The notes under the pieces are model-generated. The model searched no databases and was not told where the DNA came from. It saw only the letters and a program-made list of their open reading frames with translations. Of a stretch of 64,000 nt of DNA, positions 36,501 through 45,798 are shown piece after piece; within the stretch, counting starts at the first letter, position 1, and the number at the start of each line of letters is the position of its first letter. The position numbers were made by a program, and so were the translations under genes. The DNA is from Dryomyza anilis (taxonomy: Eukaryota > Arthropoda > Insecta > Diptera > Dryomyzidae): positions 35,489,963-35,553,962 of the forward strand of contig OX638133.1 of the NCBI GenBank assembly GCA_951804985.1, in the 5' to 3' direction.

Positions 36501-38898
36501 TTCTGCGAATAACTTGATTTCGTGCCATCGTTTATTTAATGCGTGTGTTTAACATTCTAATAGTTATCTCCAGGTATTACTACTTATTGTTATGTATCAA
36601 ATTACGTTGCTTTGATGAAGTTTATTAGTTATTTCCAGTCAAAGCTTCCTGGGTGTTTCACTGATGAAAAAAGGAGAGCTCCTAAATGCCTAATTCCTAT
36701 TCTAAAGAAATGCGGCCAATGACACAAGTAATGTTCAAGCGTATATGTTCCTTCCTCAGAATCCCTGCTGATAAAAGATTCGAATTTTTAAAACCCCTTT
36801 AATATTCAAATGTTAACACCATGATAATCTATTAATAACTCCCCAAAACTGCGTAGATGGCACTCTTTTAAGAACCCAAAAAGACTCATATTTATGATCA
36901 AATAGATTAATATTTTCCAGACGTCTCAGGCCCTACACTTACTCTACTTTCGGAGGAATCCCGCTCATAAAAACTTAAAAATTGTTCCCCCTTATGATTT
37001 CAATTTCATAATACCCCTACATTGTTAATCTCCTCTATGTCTTTCTCTAGTGCTGAGTTCCAGAATTCGCAGACATACAGCAATGTCTTAACAGTTCAGT
37101 TAAATATACTTAATTTCATACCTCGATGTATAAGAGGAATTCGAAATTAGATTAGTGTAATCGATTGCATATAAAGGTACCTGCGTTCAATCTGCTTGCG
37201 TGAACTTCTTTGCAGAGTACATCGATATTATTAGGAAGAAGAGAAGACAGTGAATAAAAAAAGCATTGCCTATTAGAGATGGGCACGTGTGCAAATCATC
37301 TTTTTATTATCGTGTGACTACGATTGGCCAACTATTTTTCATATACAAATATTTCAAATTTATTTTTAAATTTTTTCGTATGATTTATATGCTGGCAACA
37401 AAAAAACTCTCAAAACGAGCGTACCCAACGTTTCGTTTGATACATCAATCAAAAATTGTAGTCACACGATATTCAACCGATATTCAAACGAATTGCAGCC
37501 CATATCGTTGTCACCGGGAAATACATGATCGGCGCGTTAATTTTGCTCACGTGATTGTGAGTGAGCGTGAGTAGATCAAAAAAAAGACCGTGAGTGTGCG
37601 TGAGTACAATTTTATCGTGAGTGAGTCGAATATTTCAAAAAATAAAAAATCTCACTTTTCATTTTTAAAAAATTTTCTATAGTTCTGATGAACTATACAG
37701 AAGAGAGCAAGCAGGGCCACCTTGAACTCAGAAGGCTTTGGGAAGGCGTCTGTTCTTTATTCTGAACTATAATAAATCAAATTCTTGCTAACCGACCGTA
37801 GGTCATCCTACCCAACCTTCAACTCAAAAGAAGTTGCAAGATGTCAGCCAACAATTGGTAACACCCCTGCAAACCGGTCCAACTTAGTATGGGCTAGTCA
37901 ATTTTTTTGGGGTCATGTCAATAAATTTTTGCTTTATTTTCTCAAAGTCAATTCTATTCTTTTATTGATATTTCTTTTCCAGACAATTCTTTCCAGAGAC
38001 AATACACGAATTCTTCACCGGAGATTTATTCTTCGAGGCAATTTTTACCTTTCTATATGAACAGCACATCGAAGGTCTTTCACATTTCCATCTCTGTTAA
38101 AAATTGAGATATATTTTATCAAAAACCCTAACATCATTTTTACGTTTTAAAATATAGGTTGTATTGGAGGTGTCACGCTTAGTCAACTCACCAACATATA
38201 CCCTATATTCTGCCCAGGTTTACAAATGAAATATGTATTTTAATGCATTCTGAAAACAATACAAAAAATGCCGTGAGTGTGCGTAATTAGAAAAATTATT
38301 TCGTGTGTGAATGAGTGAGCGTGAGTCAAAATTCATTCACATGCTCATCTCTATTACCTATTATATTTTATAAAAGTCAACATTAATTTACGATTTTGTT
38401 CGTTTTAAGTGTAAAACTTGTATATTTAAAAAATAAAAAAAAATTAAATGTTCAACAGGCACCTGCTCCAAGGCTTTCATTAAACTGGAGTCACTTGACT
38501 TTCTGCCCGAAAAGAATCAACGCGAATACGAAGAGCTGGCTGTAAATATATTTGCAAAAAACGAACCCGTCGACAACCGAGTGGACATGGTGCGGTGTTA
38601 TGTGTGCGACGCGGAAGCGCCCGATTGGTAAGTAAAGCTACATTATGCTAACTTGATGATTTCATTACAAATTATTCTCTCACAAAGTCTACCTTCCTGT
38701 GCATCATGTGGCGCACGTTTTCCGCCCTGTATTTCATCCGGAAAACCAATAACGCAGCCAACAACGAACATATGGATCTGCAGCAGCTGCCAGCACTGTG
38801 CATCTCCCATGGAAATAACACGGCATCGCAATTGTCCGCTCTGTCACAGCGTTATTGTGGGGCTCGGTATAGAGAGTGCGGCACAAAGTAGTTGGTAG
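30501..38898 (+). CDS. WDR35: WDR35 / IFT121, intraflagellar transport complex A subunit (Drosophila Oseg4)
   Basis: The fourteen exons are 30501-30524, 30582-30693, 30752-31039, 31360-31505, 31569-31728, 31796-32172, 32712-32886, 32944-33047, 33099-33391, 34738-35499, 35590-35750, 35805-36434, 38459-38627 and 38688-38898; all phases agree and give 1203 residues, near the roughly 1180 of vertebrate WDR35. IFT121 is a core part of IFT-A, which drives retrograde transport and imports membrane proteins into cilia. Signatures are the N-terminal [69 protein letters not shown] and [15 protein letters not shown]. Residues about 10-650 form WD40 propellers; about 650-1110 is a TPR-like alpha solenoid ([22 protein letters not shown]). 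The end has paired Cys motifs (CYVC, CASC, CSSC, CPLC), a zinc-ribbon-like module. In flies its role is expected in ciliated sensory neurons. No truncation is seen. Confidence 0.96.
32225..32580. repeat. Inverted copy of the 23850-24105 repeat, in WDR35 intron 6
   Basis: CCGCTTAGTCGGTTGTTATT, TTTGTACTGCAACCAATTTC, AGTACAACTAACTTTTTCAT and CATTCTTCCAACCTCATGCC are reverse complements of blocks at 23870-24060. The two copies lie about 8 kb apart in opposite orientation. No coding region. Confidence 0.55.
33392..34737 (+). other. WDR35 intron 9 with dispersed repeats
   Basis: The segment 33640-33780 (AAAATTAGTTCACACACTTT, AAATGACAAAAATATATTGG) repeats sequence at about 2390-2520. An inverted relative lies near 34150-34270. 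The segment 34440-34640 (TTTACAAATATATGTGTCCA, GAAAGCTCAGTACAAAAGTT) matches 4780-4950 and 7690-7850. All are non-coding. The intron is otherwise AT-rich. Confidence 0.5.
36435..38458 (+). other. WDR35 intron 12, 2 kb, no gene
   Basis: Words such as GTGAGTGAGCGTGAGTAGAT, AAAAAAAGACCGTGAGTGTG (near 37560-37600) and a related block near 38270-38340 in the opposite sense suggest an inserted element; a relative with AAAAAAAGACCGTGTG lies near 12724 in kinase intron 1. The short frames here match nothing recognisable. Confidence 0.45.
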
Positions 38899-38921
38899 TA
38901 ATTACAAATATATAGCATATT

Positions 38922-38927
38922 TTTATT
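38922..38927 (-). terminator. Candidate poly(A) signal of the ZAD-C2H2 gene
   Basis: Minus-strand AATAAA, about 105 bases beyond the stop at 39033. It lies within about 25 bases of the WDR35 stop codon, so the 3' UTRs of the two convergent genes are likely to overlap. Confidence 0.4.
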
Positions 38928-39032
38928 ATCTTTTGTACAACTTTAAACGCTTTTAATACTTATCCGCCACGCCGTGTGTTATTATAGCATTAAGTTTTGT
39001 TCTAAAATAATTGTGTGATTGCCTTGCGTACA

Positions 39033-42000
39033 TTATGGTAGAGTTCGGGACGCATTCATGTGGCTCACCAACTGCTGCGAGCTGCCGCGTTTCGTTTTAC
39101 GCCAATTGTCCCATTCGAGTGGATGCATTTTCTTCTTGTGCGCATGCATGTTGGCGTTAGAGTTGAAGGTGCGCGTACAGAATGGACATTTGTAGAGAGT
39201 TTCGCCAGTGTGCTGTGCCATGTGCTCCTTTAAATAAATTATTAAATTATAACAATTAATATAATTGTATTGAAAAATAATAATAAAATAACTAGATTTG
39301 TACCAAATACTATTCTTGGTGATTGAAAAATTAAATTTTTTAAAGATTTTTATTTTCATTTCATTTATCTTATATATTGGAAATTTTGAATTTCCGAGAA
39401 TAGATGCTGGACGTTACTCGTTGCTTTCGTTTGTCCAGACTATCACAATGGCTGCCAGTCGATCAAGCTGAGGTAAGCTGACTCTAAGGGAATCGGTGAC
39501 TATTTCGAGATAATTGGAAATATTAAATTCTTTGCACTAATAAAAACTAAAATCACTCCCCCTACTTGTTACACAATGATGTGATATTCCATTTGTTCCC
39601 TTTCTAATTTAAATATTCAGTAAATGTCAATGCTTGTCAAGTTTAATCAAGGGACAGTATTACGGAAATAAGTAATATACAAAAAATGTACTAAAATACA
39701 TTATCAAAATGCCAAATATTCATTTACAAAAATCTTTATAAATCTGTCAATTTTTAATCGATGATCTCAGTTTTTTTTACTACATGACAAGATCTATTAA
39801 TTGATTTTTCAACTTTAAAAATTCTGCAATTACTTTTTATAATAATAATCAACAAACTCGAAAATTAAGTTTTTCATAAAAATATATTTGGTGACTTTTC
39901 GTTCTACAACGACGCAATGTTAAAATGTATAAGTAGTTTATATATTACTCTAAATTGTACTTACTCGTAAGGTAATCGCCTTCTTAAAGGTTTTATTGCA
40001 CTCCTCGCAACTGAATATTTCATTTTTATGCGCATAGTTGATGTGGCTCGTTAGAGAGCGACGATTTTTGCACGCGCGGCCGCACTCTTGGCATATATGC
40101 GATTTACCCTCATCGTTGTGTCGACGCATATGCTGTTTGAGGTTGTCCTCGTCCTTTAGCCAACGATCACAATCGGGATGTGGACACTTGACGCGTGGAC
40201 CACTGTCCTCGAAATGTAGGCGAACGTGTTTTTCAAATGCCTGATTGTCGCGAATCTCTTTGGCACAGACGTGGCACACGTTCGGTGCTTTTGTATGGCG
40301 CATATTTGTATGTATTTGCAGTAAATGATCGCTGGCGAAACTGAAGAAAAATCAAATAATTATAAATGCAACTAAAATTATTTTATTTTAACCTAGATGT
40401 AGAGAATAGACCAATAATCGAAATAAAGTCGACTCTAATTATAGTATCAGCTTTTTCGACAATTTTCTCTAATATTTGTCAAAAGCTGATACTTTCTTTA
40501 AAGTCGACATTATTTCGTTTATTGGCTAGGCTGAATGTTTCCGCAGGTTTTGGGTAAGTATTCGTGGGGTTAATCTCTTTTTACCACAAGCGACGACCAC
40601 ATGATTTTCCATCTGTAGACACTGAGTTTATCTCAATTTTATCAAAAAAAAAAACAATGGCGGGATGAGAGCTTTCCATAGGCAGAGGATTGTCATTGTC
40701 TGCCTTAATACTGTCTGTAATACTGTAATACGGTTGTCACCTTAAAACTTAAAAGTCAAATTGATCTCAGACACTATTTTTTCTTTCATTATGTAGTAAA
40801 ATAAATTACCTACATAGTTGTATCCCTCAATTTATGTAATATGTATGCAAATTTTCGCCACACTCTCTCAGATACGAAACATTTTTCGCAACAATTGTAA
40901 GAATTAATATAGTCAAATTTGTTATCAATTTTTTCTTTTAAATACTATAGACATATTTTTTTTTTGTAATGCACCCATCTACATTAATATTATAGTTTTA
41001 GATATTTTCAAACGAAAAGATGTAATTGGCTCCATAGTGCAAGAAATCAACAAGAATAAATGAGATGCAAGATAATTCAGCGTACCATGCAATGTATTAG
41101 AAAGAGATAGAAGATCATTTAGCGCACTGAGACAGTGAAAGAGACAGAGAAAGAGATGAAAGATCAGAGCATTAAAACACATGAGTGCGAATCAGATGCA
41201 AATAGACTGCAGATTTACGAAAAGTGTAGAAGATTCTATATTAATATTACACGAAATTTTGATAAAATAAATTTCAACACTAAGAAACTCTGCAAAGCAG
41301 TAAAGAAACTAAAAATGCATCAATTGATACATTTTTTATTTAAAGGAAAATAAAAAAAAAATCAAATAAATATATCGTCGTTGTAAAACGAAAAGTCACC
41401 AAATACATTTTCAAAATGCCAAATATTCATTTAAAAAAATTTTATACATCTGTCAATTTTTAATCGATGATCTCTTTAAGAAAATGTAAATATATCAATT
41501 AAATTTCAACTTTAAAAATGCATCAATTACTTTTTTTAATTCTAATCAACAACTCGAAATTTAAGTTTTTCACATGATACAACTATAGTTGTATCATGAG
41601 TTTTTCATTAAAATGTATTTGGTGACTTTTCGTTCTACAACGACGATATATTTATTTGAATTTATTTTATTTATTAACTTACACTTTGGGCTCTGTGCAT
41701 ATTTTACACCAAAATGATCGCTCTTCTGGTGGTATATGCGATGGTTTATGCAACTCCAACAAATAGCGACGTGAGAATTTCTTTGGACATTGATCGCACT
41801 CAAATGTGAGCTCTTCTTCTGGCGCATGGTTGGCCAGCATGTGCGATCGCAGCACAGAACCATCGGAAAAGACTTTATTGCACTCTTCACATCTAAAATA
41901 TAATATCAACCATATATTCAATATAATTTGTATGAAATGTCAAAAAAAGTTATGTACTTATAAAAACATGGATCCTCATGTTTGTAGGCATGCTGTACAA

Positions 42001-42991
42001 CCAGAAATCTTTTGTTCAATTTGCGGCCACAGCACATGACATACGGTTTTTTGCTATCGTGCAGCTGCCTAAAGTGCTCCGTTAATTCTTCAAAAGTCAC
42101 GGCCACAAAAGGACACAATTCACAGCCCAAGGAAATGTGCTTTTTGATGAGGTCCTCATCATGTTTAGTAATCATTTTTGGACGTTTCTGTCTTTTAGAC
42201 TCGCAATCTGGCGTTAAAGGCAATTTATCTTTTGCCAAGTCTTCATTGGCGTCTTCATTATATTCATCAGAGTTTTTTATTAGTTTTTTACAACGCTTTC
42301 TGCGTTTAATGTGTATAATTTCAATAGCAACGGAACTAGAATGATTGGAAACTGCACGGGTCGTGTTTTTCATGTCTTAAGATGTCGGAAAAAATATAAA
42401 ATTTTATTATTTAATTGTAAATTATTTGGATTACCTGTCGTCATGCATTCAGTCATAGTCTCCCCCGATTGCCTGATGTCTACATCATCATCAAACATTT
42501 CCGTGTCACCAGCCATTAAATTGGATTCTGCCTCTTCTAACGGATTGCATTCTGACAACACTTCCGCTTCCTCCAATTCATTAGTATAATTAATGGCACC
42601 CTGGATTTGGTCCATGAGTTCCTCCTTAATGGCAGCTTCCAATTGATCATCTGATGTAGTTACATGGGAATCATCGTTTTGTTCGTCGATCTTTGTGAGA
42701 AAGCTATGAGCCTGCTTCACGTCCTCGTAGAAGTTATTAAATTCGCTGACTTTTTCCCAGCACACATGGCATACAAACGGTGATATTTTATCAATCTCAC
42801 TAGTCTAGAGGAAGGATCTGGTTATTAAAAACAAAAAAAAATACATTTTCTATAGTATTTTAACTACCAACTACCTCAAACCAGAAATGCGTACTCAGGA
42901 TGCTCGCCATTTGGAAACCTTCTCCAGTTTCATCGAATATATTGTACGCCTCCTGGTGCTGAGTGTTCTCTAGACATAGTAGACAAATCAT
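39033..42991 (-). CDS. ZAD plus C2H2 zinc-finger protein, grauzone-like
   Basis: Minus-strand exons are 42991-42875, 42804-42435, 42375-41958, 41892-41683, 40340-39965 and 39227-39033, joined in phase to 561 residues. It is a probable sequence-specific DNA-binding transcription factor in the nucleus. The ZAD domain (about 1-75) has its four zinc ligands C3, C6, C51 and C54 (ICLLC, FVCHVC), a fold that lets such proteins dimerise. An acidic linker follows, then a basic stretch (KRRKRCKK). About nine or ten C2H2-type fingers follow, e.g. [71 protein letters not shown] and [17 protein letters not shown]; the second (VMCCGRK) is atypical. The finger order and the tail [10 protein letters not shown] resemble the dipteran grauzone group. 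It faces WDR35 tail to tail and shares ZAD exon structure with the gene at 44324-45798. Confidence 0.9.
39640..39918. mobile_element. MITE copy in the last intron of the ZAD-C2H2 gene
   Basis: It shares TACATTATCAAAATGCCAAA, CTGTCAATTTTTAATCGATG and the right end GGTGACTTTTCGTTCTACAA with the better preserved copy at 41364-41658. The left terminus is eroded. Confidence 0.55.
40660..40745. repeat. Possible SINE body remnant
   Basis: GCGGGATGAGAGCTTTCCAT followed by AGGCA resembles the body of the tRNA-derived SINE (compare GCGGGTGAGAGCTTTTCATA at 7210). Head and tail are absent. It lies in the same large intron as the MITE at 41364-41658. Confidence 0.3.
41020..41345. repeat. Partial copy of the HSE-bearing dispersed module
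   Basis: AGAAAGAGATGAAAGATCAG, ATTAAAACACATGAGTGCGA and GTAGAAGATTCTA recur at 43355-43480 and 59440-59560. Only two heat-shock pentamers (GAA 41230-41232, TTC 41235-41237) and no good TATA box are present. It sits in the large intron of the ZAD-C2H2 gene. Confidence 0.45.
41364..41658. mobile_element. MITE with about 45-bp terminal inverted repeats
   Basis: The left end CAAATAAATATATCGTCGTT and right end AACGACGATATATTTATTTG are exact inverted copies; the repeat continues inward through ACGAAAAGTCACCAAATACA. Length is about 295 bp. Relatives are at 39640-39918 and 43772-43885. Intronic in the ZAD-C2H2 gene. Confidence 0.75.
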
Positions 42992-43354
42992 TATTTCAAT
43001 TTAAATGAAAATGATTTTAATTTATTTCCCAAACATGAAGTTTTTGACGTTGTTTACTTTTTAAACGTCAAACTTTATTCAGCAAAAATCATTTCCCCTC
43101 AAAAGAGTCATGTAATAAAAATGTCCCATCCGTGGTGTTAGCAAACAGATGTTGCCATACTACAGAAATCTAATTTGTGAAAAAGTTGCTGAAAAAAGGC
43201 GTGATATTTTTATTTAATTAATTTTTTGATAAATTTGTTTTTTTTTGTTTTGTATTTAATTGTTTAATGTCGTGTTAACTGGACATAATTAATTTTAAAC
43301 TTGACATATGTAAAACTTGACATATGTAAAACTTGACTTATTCAATAAAATCCC

Positions 43355-43765
43355 TGAAGGAGCTGACAAAAAAGCAGCTATGTGCGAGAAAGAGATGGAA
43401 GATAAGTGCACTAAAAACACATAAGTGAGAATAGCATGCTTCATTCACGAAACGAGTAGAAGATTCTCGAAACATGTCGTAGCTTGTCGAACTGGTACAT
43501 GGAGTATATAAGGGCACCGCATCTGAGACACAGCACTTCAGTAGTAATTGGAAAGTGGTCGAGTGCATCTCGTGTGAGAACAATGTCAAATAAATAGTGG
43601 ACATGCAGCAGTTGTTAGAATTTGCTATTAGTAAAGTTGTTTATTAAAGTGAATTAACAAAGTTATTTGTTATAATTTAAACCAAACCTAAAAGTGATTT
43701 TATTTTGAACACAATCCAGAGATACGAACTTGTAGGACAGTTTTCCGTAGACTGAATTTTCGTAA
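43355..43765 (+). mobile_element. Dispersed promoter-like module with HSE and TATA box (candidate solo LTR)
   Basis: A perfect heat-shock element of three alternating pentamers, GAAGATTCTCGAA (43459-43471), lies about 35 bp before TATATAAGG (43505-43513). A leader-like stretch follows (CACTTCAGTAGTAATT, CAGTTGTTAGAATTTGCTAT). The related copy at 62705-62960 keeps HSE, TATA and CAGTTGTTATAATTGATTGC. Repetition with a conserved promoter suggests an LTR or similar mobile promoter. LTR borders and a target duplication were not resolved, and no linked protein-coding body is present. Confidence 0.45.
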
Positions 43766-43771
43766 CAATAT

Positions 43772-43885
43772 ATATATCGCCGTTGTAGAACGAAAAGTCA
43801 CCAAATACATTTTCAAAATGCCAAATATTACTTTACAAAAATCTTTCTAAATCTGTCAATTTTTATTTGATGATCTCAATTTTTA
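43772..43885. mobile_element. Half copy of the 41364-41658 MITE
   Basis: ATCGCCGTTGTAGAACGAAA, GTCACCAAATACATTTTCAA and CTGTCAATTTTTATTTGATG match the left half of the intact copy; the right terminal repeat is missing. Confidence 0.55.
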
Positions 43886-44323
43886 TGTATGTTGCTATGT
43901 TCGGGAAGCCATTATCTCCTGGTGCGAGTGTCCATATATATCACATCTCCGATTCATGACCGCTAATGAAATGCAGAAATACTTGTAATACAAATTTTGT
44001 TTGGTTTTATTTTAAGAAAAACGCTTAAGTAAACTATACAAGAATTTTTAAACTTATTAGTTATACCATGACTTTAGTTAACCGAGTATTTTAAATATTT
44101 ACGCAGTAGTTAATTCAGTATGACGTCAAAAATAACTGCATTATTTTAAACTAATAAATATGAAATAAAAAATAAATAAAAAATTGTTTAACATTAAGTA
44201 GGTCTTAAGCCTCAGTGGCTAAAACATGTCAATTGTAAATTTTTCAAAAAAAAAACACGTTTTACACAAAAAAGTAAGAAGTACGTAAACTACAACATTA
44301 AAAGTAATAACTATGCATGATGC

Positions 44324-45798
44324 TTATTCGCTATCCAACCAATCAACGCAGTAATCATTGGATTCCTCTTCTTGTAAATACATCTCTTGTGGGTATATAA
44401 CTTCATTTTTACACTCCATAGTGTTAATGAATTCAATGCTTCGCTTTTTACGTTGTTTTGTTCGCGACATTCTTTGTGGTTCAGTAACTGCGCGTTTGGT
44501 GCTGTTGCAAATGGCCTTCCTTTTGAAAAATTCTTGACAAGTAACTTCCGAAAATTCCGGATGAAGTGTTCTAACCAACAGCCTAAAAAATTTAATTGTT
44601 CTATGGTAATCACGGAATGCTACTTTGGAATTGCTGGATTTACTGCCGCCAGCCCAAGAAACAATAGTGAAGAATTTTCTGGTAAAAATAACATCAACCA
44701 GTACATAGCAGATGTCGATTTCATTTAGCTTGTCGTTCTTGTTGACCACAAGTCTGAATTCGTTTAACTAAAATGTTTTAAAATAAACAATTAGTAATAT
44801 TTTTAAATACACTTTAAAAAATATAAAATAATTTAAATTTAAACGGTCATAAGTTTCAAATTAAAATTGAAATTTTCAATTGCTGTTTAAAATTAACTTA
44901 CGCATTTAACCTGAAAGTTCGAATATTTCAAATTCTTTTCGAATACATTTAGCTCTTCAATAGTATCAATTGGTTTAAATTTTCGTGACGGTGTATCTGA
45001 TTGAAGCGACGCCTGATTATTTGTCCTGCCAAGCATGTTGGATTTCGCCAACATTTGCAATGATATAATCTGAGATATTTCAAAAGTTTGATTGCGTATT
45101 AGTTCGCTTTGTTTTTCCATTAGTTCAGTTTGTCTCTCCAACAGTTTTTGTATATTGTTATCGCTCAAAGAGGATTCTGTCATTGTGCTGTTGCATGTAA
45201 TTCCAGCTGTCGATTGTGCGTCACCGTCGCTTGTGGTTTTTATGCGTTTGTTGGATACAGGTTGCTTATCAACTACGGATCGCTTTGATGCTCTTCTGCC
45301 TATTTTTACAATAATAATTCATCTAACAATTAAAAATACACATTATTTCATGTTTCTTACCTGAGGATTGACTTGCATCATCACGGTTATGTAAATTTTC
45401 CTGCCAAACATCATCTTTGATCTCAATTGCAGAATCGGGCGTTTGTTCCTCTTCCTCCGGTTCATCACTGTCGCTTTTGACATCAGTTTTTTCATGGTTG
45501 TTGGGCTCATTAGAACTCATTAATAAACTGTGCGTCTGCTCCACATCTTTGTAGAACTGATGGAAGTCACTTACTTTGGTCCAGCAGTGGCGGCATATCG
45601 CCGGCGAGACTGCATCACTCTGACTTGGCTAGAAACAGTAGTTGTTTAAAATTAGATAAACACAAATCGATGGTAAAACAATCGTACCTTCATCCAAAAA
45701 TGAGTTTCTACTATGCTGGCGATTTTCATCCGTTTGCCCTTTCTATCGAAAAATTTGTACACATTTTTCTGATCTTCGAGACAAAGTAGACAAATCAT
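44324..45798 (-). CDS. ZAD protein with coiled coil and DUF4806-like domain, no zinc fingers
   Basis: Minus-strand exons are 45798-45688, 45628-45361, 45299-44902 and 44767-44324; all junctions are in phase and give 406 residues. The ZAD (about 1-70) has ligands C3, C6, C49 and C52 (ICLLC, ICRHC) and reads closely with that of the neighbour at 39033-42991, with introns 1 and 2 at matching places. An acidic linker (DEPEEEEQTPD) and basic patches (RRASKR, NKRIK) follow. Residues about 172-210 are heptad-like (LLERQTELMEKQSELIRNQ), a likely coiled coil. About 234-350 (FKPIDTIEELNVFEKNL, ICYVLVDVIF, IVSWAGGSK, VAFRDYHRTIKFF) resembles the arthropod DUF4806 family, whose function is unknown. A basic tail (RTKQRKKRS) suggests nuclear location. 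It may be a dimerising chromatin or adaptor protein; that is inference. Head to head with U2SURP, 2.3 kb apart. Confidence 0.82.

Larger units (their letters stand above)
42992..44323. other. Region between the two ZAD genes
   Basis: It contains the presumed promoter of the ZAD-C2H2 gene next to 42991, an HSE/TATA dispersed module (43355-43765), a half MITE (43772-43885), and the expected 3' UTR of the second ZAD gene just below 44324. No further coding region was recognised. Confidence 0.55.

Noticed and set aside
37266..37574. 102-codon + frame in WDR35 intron 12
   Set aside because: No recognisable protein and no splice phase linking it to the exons at 36434 and 38459, which already join cleanly.
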